From Charina bottae (lineage: Eukaryota > Chordata > Lepidosauria > Squamata > Charinaidae), in the NCBI GenBank assembly GCA_023362775.1, contig JALMGJ010000001.1:66102001-66166000 (forward strand): a DNA stretch of 64,000 nt. Direction: 5' to 3'. The translations under genes and the position numbers were made by a program. The notes beneath the pieces were generated by a model that did not search any database, was not told where the DNA came from, and was given only the letters and a program-made list of their open reading frames with translations. Shown here one piece after another: positions 44,456 through 55,285 of this stretch. Every line of letters begins with the position of its first letter. Positions within the stretch are counted from its first letter, which is position 1.

Positions 44456-46775
44456 CAGTAGCAGCTATGGAGAGAGAAGAGCTCTGCTAGCAGGAGACCA
44501 AAAGAAGGAGGTGGAAAAAGGTAGCCAAAAAGAACAGCAAACATAAAGGGGAAAAAGGAGAGTGCAAATTCTCTTGTGGCAGAAGGTTGCAGGAAAAGCA
44601 CTCCATAATACATCAACTGCTGTTTTTAATTAAAAAGCAGTTTAGCAGAATTTAAAGCAGCACTGCAGACCCCCCAGTGATTAATCACATGACTAGCTTG
44701 ATGCTGTACATGAGTGGCCTAGGGAGCCAAAAGGATAATGGGGAACTTGAAAACTCGGAGTGAACATTTTCCATGCACATCCTGATCTCTTTGGTTTGCA
44801 TTGTTCTTTGGAGGTAGAGGCCACTCGGCTGATGTCCCTAGATAGGCAATGGCATGTCTCTCAGCCCTGACCTGCTGAGAAGTTGGGAGCACAGCCAAGG
44901 TTCATTGGATTTCTTATTCTCCCAGCTGGCTCATTTTCTGAGACTGCAAGCAGCTAGGTAACTAACTGGTGTCAACTACACTGAGGCCTCTTGCCCACTG
45001 GGATCCAGATCTGGGGCAACTAGGCAACTGTATTGTTTCAGAAGAACAAGTCAAGGCCCTCCAAATTTTGACTGTTTCTTCTACTAACTTTATTACAGAG
45101 TTGCAGAGTTCAGTAGTATTCTTATCAGAACTAAAATCAAAAGGTAACATTGCCAAGTTTATGGGGAGGGGATTTATAAAGCTTGGCCTTAGTAGAACAT
45201 TTGCCACCTGGATGGTTTATACAACTCTTTAATTTTAGTATTGCATTGCACTGAATTATCATGCATTGCATGCACCTTTTAACTTTATTTTAAAGTTATG
45301 ATTGGATTTTGGTAGCTGGCTTTAAATTAGCTGTCAAAAGACATATTCAAACATATTCTTGAATTCTAGATACTCCTAGACTAGGACTATCCCAGAGTTC
45401 CATGGAGGAGCACATAGAATTCTTAGTACATAAAGATATGTGTTCAGCACCCCTGCATACCAGGATGTGTAGAACATTTTCTCGAACATCTGCAAAGCAA
45501 AGAAATATATAATATAATCTAGCAGTTCTGGACCTCTTCTAATGGCACCCAAAAGGGATTTGGCTATTTAGCCCATTCTCTTTCTATGGCTGGGTATTTA
45601 GATTCCCAGTTGCTAAGAGCAACAGGGACAAATGAACATAATTGTAAGCAAACATGGGGAAAATAAGGAACACTTTTCACATATCTATGCTTGATCCTAC
45701 ATGAATCATCACATGTTTGATTTGGAAGGTAAGAGGACTTTTGTTCCTCATCTCTTTATTAAATGTACTGTGCTTACAATATTATAATTGTAACTCTAAT
45801 CTTCATGGAGAAAATCCATCTACTGTATGTGGTCACTAGGGGTTGAAAACAACTTGATGGCACATAATCAATCAATCAGTCAATCAACTCTAATCTAGGT
45901 GGTCCTTATTTCTGGCTGCTGTATATTAATTTTCCCTAAATGTTAATGTACTGTAGGTAAAATTGGAGAAACAATGCAGGATTGACCATTTCCATGACTT
46001 TCGGACATAGCTGAAAATGTTTTTCATATTATTCATATATAAAAGAGTGGGAGCATTGTTTCAAATACTTTCGTTTGGGATTTTATCCATAGAAACAAAA
46101 ATGTAGTTTGTTTTTTTTGTACCAGAAAATGTTCCATGCGGCACATGTAAATGATCTTGGAAATCAACTGCATAACACAACATATAACAGTAGTCGTTTT
46201 GTCACTAGCCTCATTTATTTCCTTTGTCAGAAGTCTAAAGAGCAGTCTCATGAGGGGAAGATTAAATGTGTGTGTGATTTCATAAAACAATGACATCTTG
46301 TTTTCAAAGTTCTGCATGGCTATTAGAGAGTATTCCAGTTTAACTACTGCTCCCAAGGACAATTGTTTAGTTTAAGTGCCATTTAATGTTCTCCTAAATG
46401 GTTCTGCTGTTTGGTGTACAATATATCTTCTAGATTAGACCTTTAATCCTGAACATTTTTTGCATCAACAAGGGAGTCAAACCAACTTCACCCTATGGAG
46501 TGTCTCTCTCTGACTCTACCCCCTCCTTCCTCTCCTTTTCATTTTAAGAAGGCATATGAAAGACATCAAAGTCTCATGTTTTGTCTCTTTGAATAGAAGC
46601 AGAAGTCTGGCTTTTTACTAGGAAAGCCTATGAAATGTTTCAGAGTCTTTCCCCTAGTTTATTTTGTTGGATTCCATGCATCTCATACATGCAGTATAGA
46701 CTATATAGAAGCCCCTCCCCAAGCCCCACTCTATACAATCTTTTAATAAAGAGAGATAAGGATTCAACTGTCACC
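44456..46775. other. Mostly unannotated; holds template segments of the 48.1-kb insertion
   Basis: Anonymous DNA, except that 45,425-45,671 is the exact source (inverted) and 46,741-46,775 part of the exact source (direct) of the composite insertion at 48,135-48,483. A worn SINE tail (GGTCACTAGGGGTTGAAAAC, CTTGATGGCAC) occurs at about 45,832-45,875. Confidence 0.6.
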
Positions 46776-46787
46776 AGTGTACATTTG

Positions 46788-47018
46788 AGACCCAGTTTGG
46801 TGTAGTGGTTAAGGCATCAGGCTAGAAATTGGGAGACCGTGAGTTCTAGTCCCGCCTGAGGCACAAAGCCAACTGGGTGACCTTGGGCCGGTCACTCTCT
46901 CTTAGCCCTAGGAAGGAGGCAATGGCAAACCACTTCTGAAAAACCTTGCCAAGAAAACTGCAGGGACATATCCAGGCAGTCTCCAAGAATTGGACACAAC
47001 TGAACAGATTAAAAAAAA
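46788..47018 (+). mobile_element. Sauria-type SINE, complete copy
   Basis: Head CCCAGTTTGGTGTAGTGG with pol III boxes, body GTGACCTTGGGCCGGTCACT, then GGCAATGGCAAACCACTTC, and a BovB-like tail (GGACACAACTGAACAGATT) plus an A-run. A perfect 12-bp target duplication AGTGTACATTTG lies at 46,776-46,787 and 47,019-47,030. The BovB-like tail fits mobilisation by elements such as those at 20,907 and 37,690. Confidence 0.95.
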
Positions 47019-47030
47019 AGTGTACATTTG

Positions 47031-48112
47031 GATTTAAATCTTCCTGTTGGCTTATGCAGGTTTTTCAGGTAGTGAATTGTTCCAAAGATGTAGGGCTCAT
47101 CCTCATGTCCCCGTAACCACAACATGAGCATGCCCCAGTAACTGGTTTTGTAGGCTGTTTCTTCATGATGTTGCCTCTGTCTCCTCCCCAGTCCACAGCC
47201 AAGGCAGATTAAAGTCATCTTTAGCTGTTCCACTTTTCAGGTCATGCTTTCCCTCATCTTCCAACATGATTTAGCACACTTTATCAATGATGTAGTCAGG
47301 AGCTGGGATCTGCCTATCTCTTATTGGCCTTTTTTGTGGGCATGCCCCCTATCTTCTGGTCAGTACCCTCCATGTCTAGTTTGGCTTGGACTACAGGCCC
47401 AGTGGACACCTGGCTTTTACAGAAGCATTTGCCTTTGTAATGACTGACTGTCACTGGAGCACTCATCAGGTTGTATAGGGACCCCTTATCTACATTGGTT
47501 TAGCAGTTGTTTCTAAGAGCAGTACACCAGGTTTCAAAACACAGATTTAGTGCTGCAGAGAAGATAGATTTAAGTTCTGATGGCTACATGTTCCTGGTTC
47601 TGTTGCCAGTGAGTAAATGAAGTTCTCCATATCTCCTGCTGACAAGGAGTTTCACGTGGCTATATTTGTTACCACTTTTACTACCGGGGAGGGGCATTTT
47701 ACCAGCACTGCCATTCTCTTGTAGCACTAGTCAAGGCTGGTGCTCACTCATTCAAGATTTGTCCCTCCTACTTCAGGATTACTCCTCCTGCACCGTCCTC
47801 CACATCAATGGCCTATCAGCCAGGGCATTTTGGACATGGGTGTAGCCCTCATTCAGCACCGCACTAGATCCCTATTCAGAAATACCAAAACTGACAGGTA
47901 ACATGTGGAACATTATGAGGAAAAAATTCATTAACACAAAAAGTGTGTTCTCCCTCTCTCACTCTTGGAGCATTCTGAGAAAATATAGTGTTGGCTGCAA
48001 TAAAGGGTTGCAGAAACCAAGTCTATTCCCTTCATCAGAGAAAATATACTCTGTGAGATGAATAAGTAATACGTGATATCAGTGGAGGGAAAGAGGAACA
48101 TACTAATTCATG
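47031..48112. other. No recognised feature
   Basis: Anonymous spacer. Confidence 0.45.
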
Positions 48113-48503
48113 CTCATTTCTTACTAGAAATGATTTTTAATAAAGAGAGATAAGGATTCAACTGTCACCAGTGTACATTTGAGACCCAGTTTGGTGTAGT
48201 GGTTAAGGCATCAGGCTAGAAATTGGGAGACCGTGAGTTCCTTATTTTCCCCATGTTTGCTTACAATTATGTTCATTTGTCCCTGTTGCTCTTAGCAACT
48301 GGGAATCTAAATACCCAGCCATAGAAAGAGAATGGGCTAAATAGCCAAATCCCTTTTGGGTGCCATTAGAAGAGGTCCAGAACTGCTAGATTATATTATA
48401 TATTTCTTTGCTTTGCAGATGTTCGAGAAAATGTTCTACACATCCTGGTATGCAGGGGTGCTGAACACATATCTTTATGTACTCATTTCTTACTAGAAAT
48501 GAT
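48113..48503. other. Composite templated insertion between duplicated hairpin sites
   Basis: Flanked by two identical 22-bp copies (48,113-48,134 and 48,482-48,503) containing the palindrome CATTTCT-TACT-AGAAATG. The 349-bp insert has two parts. 48,135-48,240 is identical to 46,741-46,846 (direct). 48,237-48,483 is identical to the reverse complement of 45,425-45,671. The parts overlap by GTTC, a 4-bp microhomology. The direct part includes the left target duplication and head of the SINE at 46,788, so it copied DNA after that SINE had inserted. It is not an ordinary transposon. Confidence 0.93.
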
Positions 48504-48929
48504 ACTCCAAAAGGAGACTCTGAATTTAAGTCTTGACATATGCCCTGCCTATAGCTTGCAAGAACATTCTATATTCTTTCAGATCTCTTCAGCATCTTGC
48601 CTGGTGGTCATCTACATAGTATTCATAAATGAATATTAAGAAATCCAGATGTTTTGGGGGTTTTTTCCAGCTGAAAAAATATTTTCTCTCCCAGGGCGTG
48701 GTCAGGAAGAGTTGCTAAATGAGAAAGATATGCATGTAGTCAAGTTTAGCTGTAGACCATTTAGAAAGAAGGAGGGACTGTACATGTGAGAGAATGAATC
48801 CATCTGTTTTACAGTTTCAATTTTGATGTTTCAGGCTGGACTCCATCAAGGGAGAGAGAGAGAGCACAAGCTATCCCTGAATAAATTCCCAGGCTCAATC
48901 AATGCATGGGCATAGAAAGCTATGGGAAA
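48504..48929. other. No recognised feature
   Basis: Spacer; a short (GA)n near 48,852-48,864. Confidence 0.45.
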
Positions 48930-48937
48930 GACTAAGG

Positions 48938-49263
48938 CACAGCTTTCCAAACTGTGTGTCACGACACAATACTGTGTCGCCTGTGGGGCCCAGGTGTGTC
49001 GCGTCAAAACCCAGAAGCGCACGCACGGCAGCAGGCCATCAGCGCTTCCAGGTTTTCGCATGACACACAAGGACACCGCTGCCGCCACCGCTGTGGCGCG
49101 TGAAAATCCGAAAGCCCCACGGTGGTGGTGGCGCGCAAAAACCCGAAAGCACCATGGCGGCGGCGCTTCCGGGTTTTTGCGTGCCGCAGCAAAAGCGGCG
49201 CTTCTGGGTTTTCTCGCACGCCGCCGTTGGTGTGTCGCCACGGGAAAAGTTTGGAAAGCCCTG
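48938..49263. mobile_element. GC-rich hAT MITE, copy 3 (326 bp)
   Basis: Ends CACAGCTTTCCAAACTGTG and AGTTTGGAAAGCCCTG, with a perfect 8-bp target duplication GACTAAGG at 48,930-48,937 and 49,264-49,271. The core contains at least four diverged copies, in both directions, of a GCGCTTCCGGGTTTTTGCG-type unit, giving internal hairpins and high CpG. No transposase. Confidence 0.93.
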
Positions 49264-49271
49264 GACTAAGG

Positions 49272-50184
49272 GGACAACATAGCCCATTCTAGACTACAAC
49301 TTCAATAATCCCCAGCAGATATGCCCAATGCATTGTATATATAAAAAAACCAGCTTCTGGGTTCTCCTTTGCACCTATACCATCTATTTTAGCACATAAT
49401 GTTAAAATGAACATACACAATTGTATTTGGGAATGACTACACATTTAGTACATTGGCCTCAGAGTATATCACCTACAGCAACCAGCTATTACATCCTACC
49501 AAGGCAAAAACAGTGTTGGAATCAAACCTCTGCCCTTCCTGCATGTCTCCCCACTCTCCCTCGAAGAGTAGCGCCGTTCATTGTTTGCCAATTCACCGGC
49601 CTGCCACTTTTGATTTGTCTGTTGGGTGCAGACATTTCCTTCAACATTCCTTGAAGCCTCTGATTACTGTTTCCATCGGCATTAATTGTAACTTGCAAGA
49701 CTAACAAAGAGTTGAATAAGTGTACATCTCCCTAGAGCTGGATAATTTTCAACAGATGTTTTTGTCACTTACTTGCACACCAGATTTAATTTTCCCAACC
49801 AGTTCAACAGCAAGAATAGCCAAGATTAGGACATTTCAGAACTTTCTTCCAAATCCAATTATGTATTTGTGCAGAACATTGCAATAAATGCCTCCAAATG
49901 CTTGCTCTAAGATTAGAAAGGGAAGGTTCCAACAATGTCTCCAGATGCTTGCCACAAAATTAGAAAGAGAAAGAATGAAAAGAAAGAAAAGAATGCATAA
50001 ATCACATATATTTAAGATGAATGCATAATAATCATTAATACAGAATGATTATTATGTATTCAACCGCCTTAGCTACAATTCTAGAAATTGTCATGGGCTA
50101 CCATTCCATACAAAAATATGAAATTGAGCCCTGAGCCTTTTGAAACTGAAAGAGTTGGAGTTGAAGGAACAACACTTATATCCA
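49272..50184. other. No recognised feature
   Basis: Anonymous; an A/G-rich AGAAAGAAAAG tract near 49,963-49,995. Confidence 0.45.
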
Positions 50185-50275
50185 TTATAATATAATATAA
50201 TATAATAAATATAATATAATATAATATAATATAATATAATATAATATAATATAATATAATATAATATATAATTTA
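50185..50275. repeat. (ATAAT)n pentamer microsatellite
   Basis: About 90 bp of a five-base AATAT unit with one slipped unit near 50,206. Confidence 0.95.
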
Positions 50276-50995
50276 TTTATTCTGTAGATGAACAACAAAT
50301 CCTATTTCGTCTTTCCACATTTTATGAACAGCATCTGCATTTCTATGATGATCTGTATGATCTAAAACTGACAACTAAGTTGCAACATACAGTATGTGCA
50401 TACATTACATTTTCATTCTGGAAAGTTCAGTAGTGTAATGGGTTATGTCAGTTTTCTGCAGGGATAGTGTTAACCTGCAGTCGAAACAGACCACACAAGC
50501 TTACTAGTTTGAGATGACGTTGCAATATGACAGGGAAATATGATGTTATTAGTAACTTAGCCCCTTTTTTGATGTTTGACTTTAAAAGCTTTTCAAGATT
50601 TAAGCAAAACTAAAATGCCTGTATTTTAATGGCAAAGACACAGCTCTTGTAGTGCTGACTCTCACTTCCAGAAAACCAGCTCCCATTATCTCCAGGCTGA
50701 TGGGGATGACAAAGCTCATAGCCCAGTAGAATTGGAGAACATGCAGTTGAGGAAACTGTTTTCCCTTGTAAAAAGAAAAGTAAAATGAAAAGACCTATAA
50801 TTATGACAGAAAAGGAAGGAGTTGCTGGTCAGGATTAGAGATCATACAGGGCCTTTTTCTTTCTAGATCAAATGTACAAGGTAGGTAGACATTTTTAGTC
50901 CCTACCATTTTTTCCCCAAGGAAATATATTATTCTGTTAGTAAGTTAGGACATACCAAGTTGGATGTATGAAAGTGTTCTCCTCCAGTCCGTGAG
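50276..50995. other. No recognised feature
   Basis: Anonymous spacer. Confidence 0.45.
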
Positions 50996-51500
50996 CTGTG
51001 GGGAAAGTATGCTGGCATAAATTGTGCTGTCCTCATTGCCAGCCCTTATTCTGCCACAGGAATGAAGCAAGTGATTGATGTTATTGTACAGATTTAATAT
51101 GGGACAGTGCTAAGGAAAGTAATTGGTGCATTTCCATAGCTTAATCCCTCCCATTAAGTGGTGCCTGCCAGCAGGAAAAATAACCACAAATTAATCTTAT
51201 TAGTGTGTATTGGGCTGGTTGAGTACAGATGGGTGTTTAGGACAATAGATTTAGTCACCTGTCAGGTTGCTTGACCGACAGGTCACTGGCTCAGAAGTGC
51301 TATGTGCCTGTGACCTATTTCTAACATGGATCTAGTGTACTTCTGAAAGAGCATTAAACCCATGTTCACAGGAAACCTAGGTGGAGGTAGCAGGCGTGGA
51401 GGAAGGTTGCATGAGGCAGGAGCATCAGGAGAGAGCCTTGCCACTTCATCCAATGCCCCTGTCCTTTATCTATCACCTGTCAGCTGGGCTATTTATCAGC
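50996..51500 (+). repeat. Diverged repeat of unknown family, copy 2
   Basis: Collinear with 11,180-11,660 (see there): begins near AAGTATGCTGGCATAAATTG and ends near GTCAGCTGGGCTATTT. A weaker match to its end (CTAG..CTTCTGAAAGAGCATTAAAC) occurs at about 57,735-57,775. No ends defined. Confidence 0.5.
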
Positions 51501-53198
51501 CCTTCATGGCAATTTCCTCTCTGCTGTTCTTCCTGCATTGCTCTTCTAGCCACTACGGAGTGCCGTGGAATGAAGCAGTGAGCTATTTCCTCCCATGTCC
51601 TTTGATTCAGCCAGACCACCTCTCCACTACATACCAAATGTGGCTGCTAGGCGGAAGCCATGCAGAGCCTCATCCTGGTATCTGGGGTAGTGGAGATCCA
51701 GACCAGGTGAACAGCAAATTCAAACCTCTTAACACTGATTTTTAAATTTGCCTTCTTGAGGAGCACAACAGCAGGCCACAAGTCTCCCTCTGTTCTCTAT
51801 TTTTCAGTACCATGTGGAGGATCTGAGTGGCCAGTGGAAACCCCCGTTAGGTGGACTGGTGCCTGCCAGGTAATCCATTGAAATGTCCATATCTGCATTT
51901 ACTGATTTATATGGAGTGATTGCCCTTTGGCCTTCTATTCAGCCTACCAAGATCTAAAGTGATCCAGGACTTTTTTATGCAGGTGCCAAAGAATAGGGAT
52001 TTCACTGCCACTATTGCCATTAGTATCTTGAGGAATTGCCTTGGCCATCAGCCAACTGAGACTAATATTCCTAGTTCTGCTACTATGCAACAACCTGGGG
52101 TGCCAGTCCTCATGCATGATCTGCCTAAAGCCAGAAGACACTGCTTCTGGGAAGCAACACCTGACCTGAGGTGCTAATTACACAATTGCAAAAGAAAGTA
52201 CGAAAATGTACTGCTACTATGCAGTTGCTACTTCCCTTATATTGCAACTCATTATTGCATTCTCTTCCACAGTCTTTTGCAAGACAAAATAGTTGGTTCC
52301 TTTGGTATAATTTGCACAGCACTAAGATGATGTGGCAGACCCAGAATAGCCTCTACTCCCAGGGAAAAGTTGTGCATCCAGCCTTAGGCAGGGGCATGTT
52401 GGACCTTTTCATATTATGGACTGCAGTTTGTATGTGATAAAGGATGAATCTCACTGTCATGACAGAGCTTCAGATCATATTGCTAACTTTCTTTTCTTTC
52501 CAATTTGTTAGCATTTCCCCCAGTTTCCATTCAGTTAGCATGTGGTGTGCTGCTGGTGGGGTACATGGGCATGTTCACCTAAAAACGGGGTTACTGTACA
52601 GACGTTTCCTTAACTCTTGTATTCATCTGTGCCTGCATGTGCCCTACCAGGAGATGCTCGCTAAGGATATGTGCACTAAATGATAATCCACAATCCATAG
52701 GGCACCAACATCAGGTGGGTGAGGCTGAGATCTTATCACTGTCTGCATCCTCACCTGAAGCAACCACACAGGTCCTGGTAAAAAAACAGCCAAAGGGAAG
52801 AGCAGCCTGCTGGTAACTGTGGCTTTGGGAATCTGTTGGGTCCCCTAGATTCCGTCATCACAGCACATTTCCCCAAACCAGCATTGATCTTCAAACTTTG
52901 CTGGGCAGCTCTGCAATTAGCATGTACTTACTGATTCTTTTGTGCCTCCACAGGACTGCAAGATGAGAAGCGAGTTCCCCACTTCCTTCCACTAGGCCTG
53001 CTCCTACCACTGACCTCCTATGGGGTATACTTCCAGGGCACCAGAGGAATTAGTCAGCCCTGAGTGACATGGTAAGGCAGTGATTCAATCTGCTGACCAG
53101 TATCTTCTGTTATTCATTAGGGATCACCAGGTAGGGTATGTACCAAATATTTTCATGAAGCATCATCTGCCTACTGTACCACAGTATACAGTCCATAA
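51501..53198. other. No recognised feature
   Basis: 1.7 kb with no recognised element or exon; short frames only. Confidence 0.45.
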
Positions 53199-53726
53199 GG
53201 GGCACGGTAGCTCAGCGGGTTAAACCGCTGAGCCGGAAGACTGCCTGTAAAGATCTTATGGTCGGCAGTTCTAATCCCCGCGTGGCGAGGTGAGCTCTCG
53301 TCATTCACCCCAGCTTCTGCCAACCCAGCAATTTGAAAGCTAAGGCGAGTAGATAAATGGGTACCACGTTAAAGTGGGAGAATTTGCCGGCATCCTGTGA
53401 TCGGGGGTCGCCCTCGGAGCAAAGAAGATCCCGGGAATCCCGTTAAAATGGCGGCGGAGGATGACGGAGCCCGATCGGCGAACATCCAGGACGTCAGCAG
53501 CCGACTCGGAAGCGAGGCATGCTGGGACATGTAGTCCAATGCCTACGGAAGAAGAGTCGGTTCCCCTACCTCCTTCCTGTGCGCGCGGTTAAATGATATG
53601 TATATGAATTGTTAAATATATATTGAAATGTTGTAAGACGCCTAGAGTCCTCCAATAGGGAGGGGATAGGCGGGGTATAAATATGATAAATAAATAAATA
53701 AATTAAATAAATAAATAAATAAACTA
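53199..53726 (+). mobile_element. tRNA-derived SINE, family B, copy 2
   Basis: Head GGTAGCTCAGCGGGTTAAAC, B box-like GTTCTAATCCCCG, central domain CAGCTTCTGCCAACCCAGCA, then a CpG-rich middle. The middle has AAAATGGCGGC (53,445-53,455, a YY1-type word), GGACGTCAGCAGCCG (shared with copy 1) and GCATGCTGGGACATGTAGT (a worn ZNF143-type word, minus). The end is L2-like (CCTAGAGTCCTCCAATAGGG, GGCGGGGTATAAAT) with (AAAT)n. Same family as 28,226-28,775. Confidence 0.88.
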
Positions 53727-53927
53727 CTCTCTTGGCTCAATTTGGAATGAGCAACATGACAGCCATATCTCTGTCTTTTAGCAAGAATCATTTCAAACAG
53801 AGGTCAAAGGCACTCATTTCTCAGACAACCTTGACATTGCGCTATAGGGGAACAATGGAGAAACGCAACTGAGACCAGAGGTGCTTTGCTGGCTCCATCA
53901 CCAGTATCCCTAGTGAGGCAAGACAGT

Positions 53928-54343
53928 CATTGGCGATCACTCGTAGCCGAGTAAGATTGTCTTCCAAAGGTAAAATTTTAACGGTGGATCCGTAAGTGGC
54001 TATAAAGGCCAATTCTGGATCCGCACAACCTCCCACAATGAGGGCATAGGTTTCCGGGTGGGAGACGGTCATGATGAGGGTTTGCCTGACGTGCCTTCCT
54101 TTTAGCTCTTTTCTCCCTTTCGCCCTGTACTCGTGCTGCTTCAAAGTCCATAGCGCCATTAATAAAGGCTGACCTCCAATTGAAACGCTCATGAGTTAGG
54201 GCTTCCCAGTTCTCAATGCTGATATTACATTTTTTTAAATTAGCTTTGAGAGTATCTTTGAATCTCTTTTGCTGTCCACCAATATTCCGTTTTCCATTCT
54301 TAAGTTGGGAGTAAAGTAGCTGCTTTGGAAGACGATGAGGATG
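53928..54343 (-). mobile_element. LINE 3' fragment, same family as the nested insertion
   Basis: Minus-strand match to the 3' part of 22,830-23,874: from CATCGTCTTCCAAAGCAGC (54,341) through the region before the zinc finger to the 3' end GATCGCCAATGA at about 53,928. A frameshift lies before the finger. Both copies end at CCAATGA, which therefore marks the family's 3' terminus. Confidence 0.85.
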
Positions 54344-55128
54344 TCTGCTGCTCCCTGAAGTATCAGTCCTCTAGAACAGTAAGCTTGAACTGTTTCCATC
54401 TTTGTTTCACTCATTATTCATTTTGGTATGTGCAGAATGTATCCCAAAAGTAGGAGGGGATAATCAGTCTGTCCTGGACTTGACCTTTCATCATCCATGC
54501 TGTATAAAAATGGTCAGGAAAGACATTTCCAGGTTTACCCAGGAGGGGGAAAATACATGTATGTAAAAATGTCTCAAGTCAAATGCATTTGAGTTAGAAG
54601 TCAACAAGACAAGGTGAAGGGAAATGAAAATCACCCCTCTAAGAATATATGGGATGATAGGACTTAAGAGGAGTGACAGATGCAACACATCTGGAGTCTA
54701 CCTGTTTAGGGGAGAAAAAGGGACTCTAGGAGGGCTTTCCCGCAACTCTGAGATAACAGTGGAATGCTACATTTTTCAAGTGGCAAGACAATATTTGAGT
54801 GCATGCATTTGAGTGTATTTAAGTACATGCTGCGAGACTTACAGATATAATTATTTTAACCAGATTTAGAGTATTAATTATTAAGTTTTCATCCAACAAG
54901 ATGGGTATTCAGAGTGCACAAAGACTGAATAGTCATATTGCAGACTGTTCTACAGTGGAATATGGGCTGGCAGAAACCCTGTAGCGCAAATTAGTGAAGT
55001 ATGCAGTAATAGATATAAAATTTAAAATGAAATCAGTACAGTCAAACTTGGTGATAAAGCATCTCACTTTCTCTTTCTTGACCTCTCTCAACAGTAAGAA
55101 CAATGAACTATCACTTGGAGTGCATGAC
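54344..55128. other. No recognised feature
   Basis: Anonymous spacer. Confidence 0.45.
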
Positions 55129-55285
55129 AGATTTATTTTATTTTATTTTATTTTATTTTATTTTATTTTATTTTATTTTATTTTATTTTATTTTATTATT
55201 TTATTTTATTTTATTTTATTTTATTTTATTTTATTTTATTTTATTTTATTTTATTTTATTTTATTTTATTTTATTTTATTATTTT
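55129..55285. repeat. (ATTTT)n pentamer microsatellite
   Basis: About 155 bp of a five-base TTTTA unit with two slipped units, ending directly at a minus-strand L2-like 3' terminus. Phe/Tyr/Leu-rich open frames through it are artefacts. Confidence 0.96.

Noticed and set aside
48846..49287. Open frames up to 131 codons with repeated Arg/Lys/Ala-rich text
   Set aside because: Translations of the GC-rich hAT core at 48,938-49,263.
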